A stretch of DNA of 64,000 bases from Gloeothece verrucosa PCC 7822 (lineage in GTDB: Bacteria > Cyanobacteriota > Cyanobacteriia > Cyanobacteriales > Microcystaceae). Each line of letters opens with the position of its first letter. Within the stretch, counting starts at the first letter, position 1. Below are positions 19,189 to 29,056 of this stretch, one piece after another. The position numbers and the translations under genes were made by a program. The notes under the pieces were generated by a model, which had not been told where the DNA came from, made no database searches, and worked only from the letters and a program-made list of their open reading frames with translations. The stretch spans positions 2,416,300 through 2,480,299 of the forward strand of contig NC_014501.1 of NCBI RefSeq assembly GCF_000147335.1, written 5' to 3'.

Positions 19189-19591
19189 TGGTCCAATAGG
19201 GGGTGATCAACTAGGTGAACAAAAGTAAATTTTGATTTTGGCATAGTCGTCTATGAACCTCTGAGTCTCTTCTGATAAAGAGATTAGGGGTCTTTAGACT
19301 CTTTAACATTAAGAAGTTTATTTATGTTTAGGTACTAACAGGTCGCCTGTTAATCTTAGAGTGCCCATATCTTCAGAAAAATTTTACAAAGATTCAGTAA
19401 CAGGTGTTAGATCTTATTTTTATAGAGTGGCTTCAATGTATTACACTATAGTAATAGCATTAGTTTGATCAAAAAAAGTAATACTACTTAAATAAAATCC
19501 GCCTAATGTTATTACAAAATCTATTTTTTTTACTAGATCTAAAATAGTCTTGAAGCTTGCATTTTTTTGATTTAAAGAAGGAAAATTAACG

Positions 19592-21094
19592 ATGAAACAA
19601 TGGCAAAAATTAGCAGGAAGTGTGTTATTTTTTGGCTTCGTCATTTTTTCGCCTATCGCTAGAGCAGAAGAGGTCAAGATTACTCTACTACAGCTAAATG
19701 ATGTCTATGAAATTTCCTCTTTAGCCGAAGGAAAACAGGGTGGATTAGCTCGTGTAGCCACTCTGGAAAAAGACCTAAAAAAAACCAATCCGAACACTTA
19801 TACAATTTTGGCGGGAGACTGCCTTAGTCCTTCAGCGTTAGGAACTGCCATAGTTAACGGACAATCCCTAGCAGGTGAGCAAATGGTTGCTGTTCTTAAT
19901 GCGATGGGTTTGGATTTTGCCACTTTTGGCAATCACGAATTTGATCTTAAATACCAACAGTTCTTAAAAAGACTTGAAGAATCTAAATTTACTTGGATTT
20001 CTAGTAATGTTTTTGATAAAGAAAACAAGCCTTTCCCCAAAGTTGAACCTTATAAAATTATTACTATTCCAGGAAAAGCAAACACTACTGTAAAAGTCGG
20101 ATTGATTGGTCTAACCCTTGATAGTAATCCGGCCGATTATGTAACTTATAAAGCCGTCATTGAAACCGCTAGACAACAAGTACAACAACTCAAAGGTCAA
20201 GTAGATATTATCATCGCTGTTACTCACCTAGCACTAGCACAAGACCAAGAACTAGCACAAACGATTCCAGAAATTGATCTGATTTTAGGGGGTCACGAAC
20301 ACGAAAATATTCAACAGTGGCGAGGCAATGATTATACTCCCGTCTTCAAAGCCGATGCTAACGCTAAATCAGTCTATATCCATTATCTAACCTATGACAC
20401 TCAAACAAAACACCTAACCATAGAATCGCAGTTAAAACCTGTGACAGACGCTATCCCCGATGACCTTAATACTGCTAAGATAGTTAAGCAATGGCAGGAC
20501 AAGGGATATCAAGCCTTTCGCGCTCAGGGTTTTGCTCCCGAAGAGGTCATCGCTACCACAACCGAATCTCTCGATGGGTTAGAAGCGAGTGTTCGCAATA
20601 AGTCAACCCGTTTAACCGAGTTAATTGCTCAAGCGATGTTAAATGCTGTACCCGAACCCGACTTAGCCATTTATAATAGCGGCTCCATTCGGATTGATGA
20701 CATATTGTACCCAGGTAAAATAACTCAGTATGATGTGCTGCGGATTTTGCCCTTTGGCGGAGAGATTATGTTAGTAGAAATGAAGGGAAGTTTATTAGAA
20801 GAAATCTTGGAACAAGGAATCAAAAATCAAGGAACCGGCGGCTATCTTCAGACAGCAAATGTTCAACTCGGTCCAGATGGAAAAACTTTTTTCATTAATG
20901 ATCAAGCTTTAGACCCAGAAAAAACTTATCGGGTAGCTATCAATGATTTTTTAATGAAAGGAAAAGAAACTGGCATGAGTTTTTTAACCGAGCAAGCACC
21001 CGGACTTAAAGTCATTGGCAAAGAAAAGGATATTCGTCAGGCTCTTATGGACCAACTTAAGCTGACCTATAATTCAAAAGCGATTAATAGATAA
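19592..21094 (+). CDS. 5'-nucleotidase/2',3'-cyclic phosphodiesterase family protein
   Basis: Exported metallophosphatase, likely scavenging phosphate from extracellular nucleotides. An N-terminal signal peptide (hydrophobic residues about 7-22, cleavage after ARA) precedes the calcineurin-like domain: LLQLNDVYEI, LAGDCLSP, TFGNHEFD, VTHLAL and GGHEHE give the metal-binding residues. The 5'-nucleotidase C-terminal domain follows (about 320-490; IYNSGSIRIDD, LPFGGEI). In the first motif Asp-x-His is LNDVYE, the usual His being Tyr, as in some cyanobacterial members. A Shine-Dalgarno-like AAGAAGGAAAA precedes ATG at 19592. Its 3' end overlaps the convergent glutaminase gene by 21 bp. Confidence 0.9.
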   Translation: MKQWQKLAGSVLFFGFVIFSPIARAEEVKITLLQLNDVYEISSLAEGKQGGLARVATLEKDLKKTNPNTYTILAGDCLSPSALGTAIVNGQSLAGEQMVAVLNAMGLDFATFGNHEFDLKYQQFLKRLEESKFTWISSNVFDKENKPFPKVEPYKIITIPGKANTTVKVGLIGLTLDSNPADYVTYKAVIETARQQVQQLKGQVDIIIAVTHLALAQDQELAQTIPEIDLILGGHEHENIQQWRGNDYTPVFKADANAKSVYIHYLTYDTQTKHLTIESQLKPVTDAIPDDLNTAKIVKQWQDKGYQAFRAQGFAPEEVIATTTESLDGLEASVRNKSTRLTELIAQAMLNAVPEPDLAIYNSGSIRIDDILYPGKITQYDVLRILPFGGEIMLVEMKGSLLEEILEQGIKNQGTGGYLQTANVQLGPDGKTFFINDQALDPEKTYRVAINDFLMKGKETGMSFLTEQAPGLKVIGKEKDIRQALMDQLKLTYNSKAINR

Positions 21095-21985
21095 AGCTTT
21101 GGCAATTTGCTCTATTAAAAAGAGTCCCCCTACAGAGTTTCCCTGTGCATCTAAAGGAGGACTATAACAAGCGATTACCCCTTGTTCAGGAACCAGAGAA
21201 AGCACTACTCCACTCACCCCGGATTTCGTGGGAAACCCTACCTTAAGGGCAAATCCGCCAGAACTTTCATAAAGTCCAGAGATTGTCATGATTTCCTGAA
21301 CAATCTGACAATGTTCGACTTTAAGGGCAGTAGGAGGAGAGACAAGTAATAATCCGAGCCGAGCAAGGTCAACAATATTACCCGCCAAACAACAAATATA
21401 ATTGTAAATATTGAGGGCTAATTGAGGATTGTCTAGAGAACCCTTAGCCGCTAATTCTTGGACAAGAGCTTGATTACGGACATTGGGGAGAGATAGAACC
21501 GATTCTAACATCAACTCATCTAGAAATAGGTGACAATTTCCTAATTTATTCAACCAAAGTCGTAGGTTTTCACAGGCTTCTGCTGCATCTTTTCCTGATA
21601 ACAATGAGGCTAAAGTAATCGCACCACTATTAATCATCGGGTTTCTAGGAAAACCTCGATCTATTTGTAATTGTTCTAAAGAGTTAAAGGGATAATTGGA
21701 AGGTTGACCCCCTACCCGCCGAAAAACGGCATCACTGCCTAAATCGGCTAATAAATAAAGTAAAAGAAAGGGCTTAACCACGCTCATTAAAGGAAAGGTT
21801 AACTCTAAATTTCCCGTTGAATAAGCCCTATGTACCGTTAAAATGTAGGCAGCAAACCCGTTAGGATCGGCTTTCTGGAGTAAAGGAATATAATCAGGAA
21901 TCTTGCCCTTTTGGCTTCTTTCCAGTGCTTGTGTTACCCATTTTAAAAGTTGCTCTTGCTTTAAATCGACTAAAGAGATAGACAT
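21074..21985 (-). CDS. glsA: Glutaminase A
   Basis: Serine-dependent glutaminase that hydrolyses glutamine to glutamate and ammonia in the cytosol, of the beta-lactamase-like fold. The active-site SxxK is visible in FPLMSVVKPF, with the family segments NPMINSGAI and GFPTKSGVSG. The longest frame starts at a TTG at 22030; ATG at 21985 gives a 303-aa protein of normal length and is preferred. It lies directly behind the macrodomain gene on the same strand (38-bp gap with the chosen start) and probably shares its transcript. Confidence 0.92.
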   Translation of the reverse strand: MSISLVDLKQEQLLKWVTQALERSQKGKIPDYIPLLQKADPNGFAAYILTVHRAYSTGNLELTFPLMSVVKPFLLLYLLADLGSDAVFRRVGGQPSNYPFNSLEQLQIDRGFPRNPMINSGAITLASLLSGKDAAEACENLRLWLNKLGNCHLFLDELMLESVLSLPNVRNQALVQELAAKGSLDNPQLALNIYNYICCLAGNIVDLARLGLLLVSPPTALKVEHCQIVQEIMTISGLYESSGGFALKVGFPTKSGVSGVVLSLVPEQGVIACYSPPLDAQGNSVGGLFLIEQIAKALSINRF

Positions 21986-22022
21986 AAAATTAACTATTAA
22001 AAATAGGGGAGTTGTATCGGTT

Positions 22023-22544
22023 TTAGACAATGAGTTTGTGAATCACTTTTTGATAACAATCAAAATCCTCGGAACTAAAACAAACAAAAATAACTTGCTC
22101 AATAGAACTCGGCTGTTTTAAAAAATTTTGCACCTCAGTTACAGCAATTAAAGCCGCTCGTTCTAGAGGAAAACCGTAGGCTCCGGTACTAATAGCCGGA
22201 AAAGCAATCGAGCGAATTTGTTGAGAAGCCGCTAAAGCCAGACTATGGCGATAACAACTCGCTAATAATAGATCTTCTTGTTGATTTCCGCCGTGCCAAA
22301 CAGGTCCCACTGTATGAATCACCCATTTAGCCGCTAATCGATAGCCGCCAGTAATTTTAGCTTCTCCAGTTTGGCAACCGTTTAAACGGCGGCATTCTTC
22401 CAATAATTGGGGTCCTGCGGCACGGTGAATAGCCCCATCCACACCGCCCCCCCCTAACAGAGAAGGATTAGCCGCATTGACGATCGCCTCCACCGCTTGT
22501 TTGGTAATATCCCCTTGCAGTGCTAGAATTTGTTTTTTCCACAT
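22023..22544 (-). CDS. Macrodomain protein (O-acetyl-ADP-ribose deacetylase type)
   Basis: Single MacroD-type domain that binds ADP-ribose and typically removes acetyl or ADP-ribosyl groups. Signature segments are [18 protein letters not shown], the [14 protein letters not shown] loop, and [13 protein letters not shown]. Three possible starts lie in a row (TTG, ATG, ATG); the GGAGG at 22555-22551 sits six bases before the ATG at 22544, which is chosen. It is the first gene of a likely two-gene unit with glsA. Confidence 0.93.
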   Translation of the reverse strand: MWKKQILALQGDITKQAVEAIVNAANPSLLGGGGVDGAIHRAAGPQLLEECRRLNGCQTGEAKITGGYRLAAKWVIHTVGPVWHGGNQQEDLLLASCYRHSLALAASQQIRSIAFPAISTGAYGFPLERAALIAVTEVQNFLKQPSSIEQVIFVCFSSEDFDCYQKVIHKLIV

Positions 22545-22649
22545 CATCAACCTCCCGACACAACTTGTAACAAGTCGTTAAATTTCTCAGCCACCATTAG
22601 CAGTATGCTGAAAGCAGAAAAAGCTAATAGAACAATCGAGTTTTAATCC

Positions 22650-23501
22650 ATGCTAGAGAAGATCTTATACGCTGATGCAGGAACAGGTAACACCTTAGAA
22701 ATGCTAAAGGTTTTGATGGACTTTCCTGCGCTCAAAAAAGCGGCTCTGACGATTTTGCATGTTGTTCCCCCACAGATTACCACAGACGCTCTAACCGAAA
22801 AATGGCAAGAAGGGACTCAACTGATTGCCAAGGTTCTTGAAAATGTACCTCTTGATCCCAGTAAAGTTTCTACCATTTTACGCCAAGGAGAACCTAAAGA
22901 TACTGTATGCCAGGTGGCAGAAGAAATTAACGCTGACTTGATTCTCATGGGTTCTCGCGGATTAAAACGCCTCGAGGCGATTTTAGAAAACTCCGTCAGT
23001 CAGTATGTTTTCCAACTGACGAATCATCCCATGTTGCTAGTCAAAGATGATATCTACGTCAAAAAAATCAAGCGAGTGATGGTCGCCTTAGATAAATCGG
23101 CGGCGGCTGATTATGCTCTAGAATTTGCCACCTTTTTGCTTAAAGACTATCCAGATGCACAATTATATTTAGCTCGGGTTAACCCAGATTTAAAACCCGA
23201 CTTGATCTTATCTCAAAGCGAGATGGAAAGTAATCCAGTCATTGCTCCTGCTGTAGCGAAAGTCAAGCGGCTAGGAATTTCCTATCGTTGTCTGGTAACC
23301 GGAGGGCGGCCTGGAGAACAAATTTGTAAGTTAGCCGAAGATAATAACATCGATTTGCTGTTGTTGGGATCTCCTGATCGTCGTCCCTCTGTGGCTAAAA
23401 GCTTACCCGACCTTGATCGCTTATTAGGGACTTCTTTATCAGATTATGTGCGAGTCAATGCTAATTGTCCAGTGTTGTTAGCACGAAAAGAAGGACTTTA
23501 A
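22650..23501 (+). CDS. Tandem universal stress protein
   Basis: 283-aa cytosolic protein with two Usp domains (residues about 1-135 and 138-280). Each ends in the nucleotide-binding type segment: LILMGSRGLKRL in the first, and LLLLGSPDRRP in the second, which departs from the G-2x-G-9x-G(S/T) pattern and may not bind ATP. Role in stress tolerance is known for the family, not for this member. It is divergent from the macrodomain gene and convergent with psbM. Confidence 0.9.
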   Translation: MLEKILYADAGTGNTLEMLKVLMDFPALKKAALTILHVVPPQITTDALTEKWQEGTQLIAKVLENVPLDPSKVSTILRQGEPKDTVCQVAEEINADLILMGSRGLKRLEAILENSVSQYVFQLTNHPMLLVKDDIYVKKIKRVMVALDKSAAADYALEFATFLLKDYPDAQLYLARVNPDLKPDLILSQSEMESNPVIAPAVAKVKRLGISYRCLVTGGRPGEQICKLAEDNNIDLLLLGSPDRRPSVAKSLPDLDRLLGTSLSDYVRVNANCPVLLARKEGL

Positions 23502-23607
23502 TCGCTGACAAGGAGCAGTTGAAGCCTGGGAGCATAGCAGTCTCAAAGCGTCAAACCGAGTTACTATCAGAATTTACCTGTTGCCTTTTGCGATCTAACA
23601 ACCAGCC

Positions 23608-23644
23608 AAAAAAGGAGGGAAAGCGAGATGTTCTAGCTTTCCCT
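23608..23644 (-). terminator. Terminator of psbM
   Basis: Read on the minus strand, a perfect stem AGGGAAAGC / GCTTTCCCT (8-9 bp, 11-nt loop) is followed by CCTTTTTT. It lies 22 bp beyond the psbM stop. Confidence 0.8.
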
Positions 23645-23665
23645 TAAAAGTTATTGTAACTTTGC

Positions 23666-23773
23666 TTAACTTTCGGTTTCCCGTCTGGTCTGAATATAAA
23701 GGATCAACAGAAAAACGGTAGGAACTAATACAAAAAGAATGGTGGCAATAAATCCTAAATCATTAACTTGCAT
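23666..23773 (-). CDS. psbM: Photosystem II protein M
   Basis: 35-codon gene. Reading the minus strand from the ATG at 23773 gives [18 protein letters not shown], then a hydrophobic stretch and IQTRRETES before TAA. This matches the known PsbM pattern (VN-LG-IATxLFVLVP) almost throughout. PsbM is a single-span thylakoid subunit at the photosystem II dimer interface. A typical terminator follows. It stands alone between the universal stress protein and ferredoxin genes. Confidence 0.95.
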   Translation of the reverse strand: MQVNDLGFIATILFVLVPTVFLLILYIQTRRETES

Positions 23774-24017
23774 CTGATGAACTGTCTCCCGATAGAACAA
23801 CAACTTCTTAGAATATCACTATCGAGGCAACCAAAGAAGGAGGCACTATTGCAGGGGGCAGGAGGCACAAGTGCAGAAATTTTCCTTACCTAAGCCTTGA
23901 AAGCCTCTCCCAACAGAGTTTTGTAGCCCGTAGCTAATGGAGGATTTTGGGGGCCTTCGCTTGGGGAGCGCTGGGAATCTCACCCTAAGCGAACTGCTGC
24001 GGCCTGCCTCAAATGTG

Positions 24018-24314
24018 TTAGGGCTTGGTTTTCACTTTCACCGGTCCATTGACAAGGGTTTGACAAGCTAAACGATAATTCTCGGGTTTCTTCTTCAGCT
24101 TGCGCTGCTCAAAATCGGTTTTAGGAGATAGATTCTCCATTCCTTCAACAATTTCCACAATACAAGTCCCACATTGACCATAGCCGCCACAATTGGTCAG
24201 CTTTCCTTTGAAGGTGTAGATATCAACACTGTTTTGCAAGGCTTTTTCTCGCAAATTAGCCCCCTGAGCCACTACGACATCCTTGTTTTCTTTAACAAAA
24301 GTGATAGTAGACAT
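24018..24314 (-). CDS. 2Fe-2S ferredoxin, adrenodoxin-like spacing
   Basis: 98-aa electron carrier. Cys42, Cys48, Cys51 and Cys84 give C-x5-C-x2-C-x32-C, the adrenodoxin-like rather than plant-type (x4) spacing. The N-terminal half has the usual strand pattern ([18 protein letters not shown]). A Shine-Dalgarno sequence AAGGAG lies a few bases before ATG at 24314. It is upstream of psbM in the same direction, about 240 bp away. Its redox partner is unknown; a role near the photosynthetic apparatus is only suggested by position. Confidence 0.9.
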   Translation of the reverse strand: MSTITFVKENKDVVVAQGANLREKALQNSVDIYTFKGKLTNCGGYGQCGTCIVEIVEGMENLSPKTDFEQRKLKKKPENYRLACQTLVNGPVKVKTKP

Positions 24315-24404
24315 TTTTTCTCCTTACGCCTAGGCCCTTTTTCTAGATCTTAAATAATTATGAAGTTTTTTAACACATTTGTTACAAAAAACTACGATTT
24401 GGGC

Positions 24405-24441
24405 AAAAAAAAATGGGGGACTAAAAACTCGGTTGTCCCCC
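24405..24441 (-). terminator. Terminator of the tolC-type gene
   Basis: On the minus strand GGGGGAC and GTCCCCC pair around a 13-nt loop, followed by A and nine T. It starts 12 bp after the stop codon. Confidence 0.9.
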
Positions 24442-24452
24442 CCACACCACAA

Positions 24453-26213
24453 TTAAAACTTATCAAACAAGTTGTTAGCCGGCCAGTTGCTCACTTGCCG
24501 TTGCAACTGATTAAGAGAACGGTTGTAATCAATAACGGCTTGTAGGTAATCACTACGGGCTTGGGTTAAATCCCGTTGTGAATTAATAACATCAATTTGA
24601 GTCCCTACGCCCGCTTGAAACCGTAAACGAGCCAGTCGAAGGCTTTCTGTGGCAGTTATCACGTTAGTGTTCGCCGTTTGGATATTTTCCTGGTTAGCAA
24701 TCAGATCATAGTAAGCCTGTTCGACATTAAAGCGGATTTCGTTCCGCAGTCTAGCAAACTCAGCGTTAGCAATATCCATATTGCGATAATTTTGTCTAGC
24801 CCGTGCCTCTGCCCGCCCTCCATCAAAAATAAGCCAGCGTAGTCTAGCAATAAAGGCATAACCATCTGCCACGCTCAACCTATCTTCAAAAGTATCGGTA
24901 TACAGATATCTAGCAATAAAATCCACTTGGGGTTTAACCGAGGCTAATTCCGCATAGCTGGTTTGCTGATAAATTTCTCTTTGCAGGATTTGCTGTTCTA
25001 ACTCCGCCCGATTATGGTAAGCCTGAACAATCGTTTGTTCAAGGGAGATAGGCCAAGTTCCTGCCTCTCGAATTTCATCAGCCGCCGTTAATTCTATGGT
25101 TTGTCCCACATTTAAAACTTGGGCCAAGCGTCTTCTAGCTGTTCGCTGATCGGCGATCGCTCGAGTCAAATCCTGGTTAGCTCTTGCCAAATCTACCTCA
25201 GCTTGCAGAACAGAAAATCGCGTTCCCAGTCCGGCTTGTTCGAGTAAGCGAGCATCCCGCAAACTGACTGAAGCATCTTCTACCGCCGCTTGAGCGATAG
25301 CCACTTGAGCATCAGCCCGTTGTAATAAGTAGTAAGCCTCAGTGGTATTAAAGCGCACTTCTTCAGCCACTCGTTCTACTTCTAACTGATTACGGTTAAC
25401 TTCTTTTCGAGCCGCCAAAATGCGGGCCGGACGTTCACCAGCCGAATAGACATTATAGTTCAGTTCGATTTGCCCATTGTTAGTGGTTTGTGCCAGAAAG
25501 TTAAAATCTAGAGGGACATTATTTTCATTTGCCCGTTGCCGACTTTGATCGATACTGGGGTCCGATTGCCGCTCAAAATCAAAGTTAGTGTTTACCGTAG
25601 GAAATTGGAGAGATTGAGCCTCTCTTAACTGGGCACCGGCACGTTGTAAGGCAAATCTAGCTTGTTTAATTTCTTCATTGTTGTTGATCGCGAGTTCAAC
25701 GGCTTGCTCAAGAGTGATGGGCTGAACTCTACCAATATCAACTTGATTAGGACTATTGGGGATAAGTAAAGGATTAGCACCAGGATTGAGATAGGGCGGC
25801 ACTGGTGGAGGAGGATAGGCATTACCTGGGGCACTTTGTGAGGATGGCTGAGGAGTTTGTGGAGAAGTTTGTTGAGGAGAAGTTTGTTGAGGAGAAGTTT
25901 GTTGTGTGTTAGAAGGTGATGGCTCTTGAGCCAGTTTTAGCATTTCACTCACCCGAGGAACAGGGGTTGTCTCGGGAGGTTCCATTAAATCAGCAGCTTT
26001 TGAGGGAACAGGAAACAACTCAGAAGACTCTAAATTAACCTGAGAAGGTCCGGCAGTAGGTATCATTTGAGCATTGACTGAGGCTCCATAGATCACAAAA
26101 GCCAAAATTCCTGTACTAAAGGTCATCCATTTCGGAAAACTTAGCATTGCTTTTAGTTGGGTTAGATGTTGTCGGTGGTTGTTAAGCAACTCAGAACTCC
26201 ATGACAATACCAT
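24453..26213 (-). CDS. TolC-family outer membrane efflux protein
   Basis: 586 aa. Two OEP domains (residues about 165-370 and 385-570) have the long helices with FNTTEAYYLLQRADAQVAIA and FNVEQAYYDLIANQENIQTA, the internal duplication of TolC. TolC trimers form the outer-membrane channel of type I secretion and efflux. The signal peptide is best read from Met23 (MLSFPKW... to SVNAQ; start 26147), so the annotated ATG at 26213 may be too early. A Pro/Ser/Gln-rich linker with three QQTSP units (about 103-120) precedes the first domain. It follows ggt by 78 bp on the same strand. No inner-membrane pump gene is adjacent. Confidence 0.92.
   Translation of the reverse strand: MVLSWSSELLNNHRQHLTQLKAMLSFPKWMTFSTGILAFVIYGASVNAQMIPTAGPSQVNLESSELFPVPSKAADLMEPPETTPVPRVSEMLKLAQEPSPSNTQQTSPQQTSPQQTSPQTPQPSSQSAPGNAYPPPPVPPYLNPGANPLLIPNSPNQVDIGRVQPITLEQAVELAINNNEEIKQARFALQRAGAQLREAQSLQFPTVNTNFDFERQSDPSIDQSRQRANENNVPLDFNFLAQTTNNGQIELNYNVYSAGERPARILAARKEVNRNQLEVERVAEEVRFNTTEAYYLLQRADAQVAIAQAAVEDASVSLRDARLLEQAGLGTRFSVLQAEVDLARANQDLTRAIADQRTARRRLAQVLNVGQTIELTAADEIREAGTWPISLEQTIVQAYHNRAELEQQILQREIYQQTSYAELASVKPQVDFIARYLYTDTFEDRLSVADGYAFIARLRWLIFDGGRAEARARQNYRNMDIANAEFARLRNEIRFNVEQAYYDLIANQENIQTANTNVITATESLRLARLRFQAGVGTQIDVINSQRDLTQARSDYLQAVIDYNRSLNQLQRQVSNWPANNLFDKF
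25856..25905. repeat. 15-bp tandem repeat inside the tolC-type gene
   Basis: Three copies of a 15-bp unit (GAAGTTTGTTGAGGA) encode QQTSP in the low-complexity linker. Copy number is likely to vary between strains. Confidence 0.85.
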
Positions 26214-26291
26214 GAGTTGATCTTGACATAGAGTTCTGTTAGTGAATAACTTAACAGCTATTTTTTGAGTTCATTTAATGATTCTAAGACG

Positions 26292-27860
26292 TTAGCTCTC
26301 TCCAGTTGCTCCCAAGGCTACCCCTTCTCTTCGAGAATCACCAGAACCTTCTAATGTTCCGTCTTTTCTTTGTCCTACCGTATGAACCCCACCAAAAAAC
26401 ATATTTTTTTGCTCCCACAAGACAAAAGATGTCTCTTCGGGAAGCTTGAGGTGCTTAATCATTGCGGCTCGTCCTGGAGCGGGTTCTAAGTTATAAATGT
26501 AATTTTCCCAATGGACTCGAGAATTATTGACAGCCGCTTCCATCGGTAAGTGAAAATCGATTAAATTAGAGATCACTTGAAAAATTGCCGTTCTAATGCG
26601 GTTTGAACCTCCTGAACCTAAAACAATTTTCGGTTTTCCTTCTTGTAAGACAATGGTAGGCGACATCATTGAGGAAATTCGTTGATTTTCTTGCCACTGA
26701 TGAAAACCGAAAGGATTGAGGTCGGCTTCTCCTAACATATTGTTGAGCATGATGCCGGTGCCTGGAATAACGTAAGATGACCCTTCACCATTAGAAGTAG
26801 TCACACTAGCCGCGTTTCCCAGTTCATCCATCACACTAATGTGGGTGGTACTTCCCCATTTATTGAGCGTTTTTTGGAATTTTTTTTGATAAGGTTCTAG
26901 GCATTCTGAAGCCAGAAAAGACTCAATAATATCATCTTGATATAAATAAGAATCATATTTTTCTTGTCTAGCTTCATTCGTTAAGCGCATAATTTCCGCT
27001 AAAATTTGTAAATGTTTCTCACTGCCAAATTCAATTTTTTTTAAATCACAACTTTCTAATAATTTGAGAGCAAAAGCAATCAAAACGCCTCCGGAACTAG
27101 GCGGAGGATTCGTTAATAACTCATAATTTCGATAAGAAATTTTTAAAGGTTTTCGGCGAATGACTCGATAAGATAGTAAATCTTCTTTGGTTAAATAACC
27201 TCCTTTGGATAAATCTCTCACCAGTTGCCGACCAATCTCACCCTGATAAAAGCCGCTCAAGCCTTGTTGCACTAATTCGCCTAATGTTTCGGCAAAATCC
27301 CTAAGATAAAAAGTTTGACCTAGTTGAGCTAATTTCCCTTCGGGAGCATAAATTTTTCGAGATTCTGAGGTTTCTAAAAGAATGGGAGATAAAAGTTCTT
27401 GACAATACTGATTAAATTTCTGAATAATAAATCCATTTTTCGCATAATCAATTGCCGGTTCTGCCACCACATCAAACGGTAATTTTCCCAATTGTTGATG
27501 AATTTCAAAAACTCCCACTACATTGCCCGGGACAGCAATAGAACCTTTGCCAATATGAAAGTCTTGAATGGCTACTCCAAAGTTAACTTTAATGCCATAA
27601 AAATCAATTTCTTGTACAGGTTTTTTCTGTCGAGGCGTTTGACAAAAAAAATCAAAAAGAATATTTTCCTGCTCTTCAGTATGAGCCAGTAAAAATCCTC
27701 CTCCTCCGGCTGAAGTTAGAGTAGACTCAACCACAAAGGAGGCTAAAATTGCCGCGATAGCAGCATCAAAAGCATTTCCTCCTAACTCGAACATTATTTG
27801 TCCCGCTTCAGCCGTTTTTTGGTGTCCGGCAGCAATCACACCACGAGTTTTTTTTCTCAT
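26292..27860 (-). CDS. ggt: Gamma-glutamyltransferase
   Basis: 522-aa N-terminal nucleophile hydrolase that transfers or hydrolyses gamma-glutamyl groups of glutathione. The autoprocessing and nucleophile Thr lies in GSTTHISVMD (near residue 338), and the substrate loop GSSYVIPGTGIMLNNMLGE and the oxyanion segment GSGGSNRI are present. No signal peptide is visible: the protein begins MRKKTRGVIAAGHQKTAE, close to the mature family start, so it may be cytosolic, unlike periplasmic E. coli Ggt. It lies 38 bp after lpxD on the same strand. Confidence 0.9.
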   Translation of the reverse strand: MRKKTRGVIAAGHQKTAEAGQIMFELGGNAFDAAIAAILASFVVESTLTSAGGGGFLLAHTEEQENILFDFFCQTPRQKKPVQEIDFYGIKVNFGVAIQDFHIGKGSIAVPGNVVGVFEIHQQLGKLPFDVVAEPAIDYAKNGFIIQKFNQYCQELLSPILLETSESRKIYAPEGKLAQLGQTFYLRDFAETLGELVQQGLSGFYQGEIGRQLVRDLSKGGYLTKEDLLSYRVIRRKPLKISYRNYELLTNPPPSSGGVLIAFALKLLESCDLKKIEFGSEKHLQILAEIMRLTNEARQEKYDSYLYQDDIIESFLASECLEPYQKKFQKTLNKWGSTTHISVMDELGNAASVTTSNGEGSSYVIPGTGIMLNNMLGEADLNPFGFHQWQENQRISSMMSPTIVLQEGKPKIVLGSGGSNRIRTAIFQVISNLIDFHLPMEAAVNNSRVHWENYIYNLEPAPGRAAMIKHLKLPEETSFVLWEQKNMFFGGVHTVGQRKDGTLEGSGDSRREGVALGATGES

Positions 27861-27898
27861 TTATATTGATGAATAAGTTTAAATAAAAAATGTAAGCA

Positions 27899-28945
27899 TT
27901 ATTCTTTTTCTAACTGTTTTTGAAGTTGTTTAAAAGTTTGATACATCTCAGGAAGCCGCTTATAGATAGCAGAAACCTTAAGATATAATTTATTGGGCAC
28001 ACAGGGACTACCAGACACAATCTCGCCGGCAGGAACATCATTAGGAATACCCGTTTGTGCAGAAGCGATCGCACCATCTCCAATTTTTGCCTGGTTCGCT
28101 ATCCCCACCTGTCCGGCCAAAATCACTCGGTTACCAACTTTTACCCCACCAGCTAACCCAACTTGTGCCGCAAAAGCACAATTTTCTCCCACTTCGCAAC
28201 TGTGAGCAATATGAGTTAAATTATCTATTTTAGTATGGCGTTTAACCCGGGTTTCTCCTACTGCCGGGCGATCAATGGTGCTGTTACAACCCACTTCTAC
28301 CCCATCTTCTAACACAGTAATACCTGATTGTTCCATCTTAAACCACCCAGCAGCAGTAGGTACAAAGCCAAACCCTTCTGAACCAATGACGGCACCACTG
28401 TGAATGACACAATCTGCACCGATTTGACTACGTTCATGAATGGTACAATTAGCATGAAGAATCGTGCGATCGCCCACTGTCACGCCGGGATAAATCACCA
28501 CATTGGGATGAAGACAAACATCATGACCGAGTTTAACGCCGGCACCAATAACCACATGAGCCCCAATAGAAACATTTTCTCCCATCACAGCATCCGGATG
28601 AATGACCGCAGTGGGATGAATGCCTGGACAGGGGCGAAAGGGTTGATAAAATAATCTAATAGCATGAGCAAAAACTAAGCGAGGTTCAACGGTAGCTATC
28701 CAAGCAATCCCTCTTTGTGTGGCTTCAGTTTGCAAGGTTTCATCTACAGGTAAAATCAAAGCAGAAGCATCGGTTTTACTCACCATAGAGGCAAATTTTG
28801 CCCCTTCTATATAACTCAGATGACCGGATGCGGCTTCATCAATGGCAGCCAGTTGAGTAATTTCAGGATTAAAATCTGGGTTAGTGGTCAGACTATGGGA
28901 TTTGATAAACTGACTCAGTTGATCCACAATCACATTAAATTTCAT
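27899..28945 (-). CDS. lpxD: UDP-3-O-acylglucosamine N-acyltransferase LpxD
   Basis: Third step of lipid A assembly. The N-terminal uridine-binding domain (residues about 1-100) is followed by hexapeptide repeats of a left-handed beta helix (IGAHVVIGAGVKLGHDVCL to GDGAIASAQTGIP) with the acyl-transfer His near the DNLTHIAHSCEVG segment. 348 aa is usual. The ATG at 28945 lies only about 20 bp from the left end of the TnpB element, so its original promoter has probably been displaced or replaced. Confidence 0.94.
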   Translation of the reverse strand: MKFNVIVDQLSQFIKSHSLTTNPDFNPEITQLAAIDEAASGHLSYIEGAKFASMVSKTDASALILPVDETLQTEATQRGIAWIATVEPRLVFAHAIRLFYQPFRPCPGIHPTAVIHPDAVMGENVSIGAHVVIGAGVKLGHDVCLHPNVVIYPGVTVGDRTILHANCTIHERSQIGADCVIHSGAVIGSEGFGFVPTAAGWFKMEQSGITVLEDGVEVGCNSTIDRPAVGETRVKRHTKIDNLTHIAHSCEVGENCAFAAQVGLAGGVKVGNRVILAGQVGIANQAKIGDGAIASAQTGIPNDVPAGEIVSGSPCVPNKLYLKVSAIYKRLPEMYQTFKQLQKQLEKE

Positions 28946-29056
28946 CGAAAATTTTGGGTCTGAAACCCCGTCGTTCTATGACGGCTTTATTCTTCAATTG
29001 TAGCATTCTCACAGAATATGTACTAAAATGTGAATGTAGTCTAACGTTCTCAAGGC

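Noticed and set aside
23465..23647. 60-codon plus-strand frame after the universal stress protein
   Set aside because: It overlaps the end of that gene and the psbM terminator hairpin, and has no protein features.
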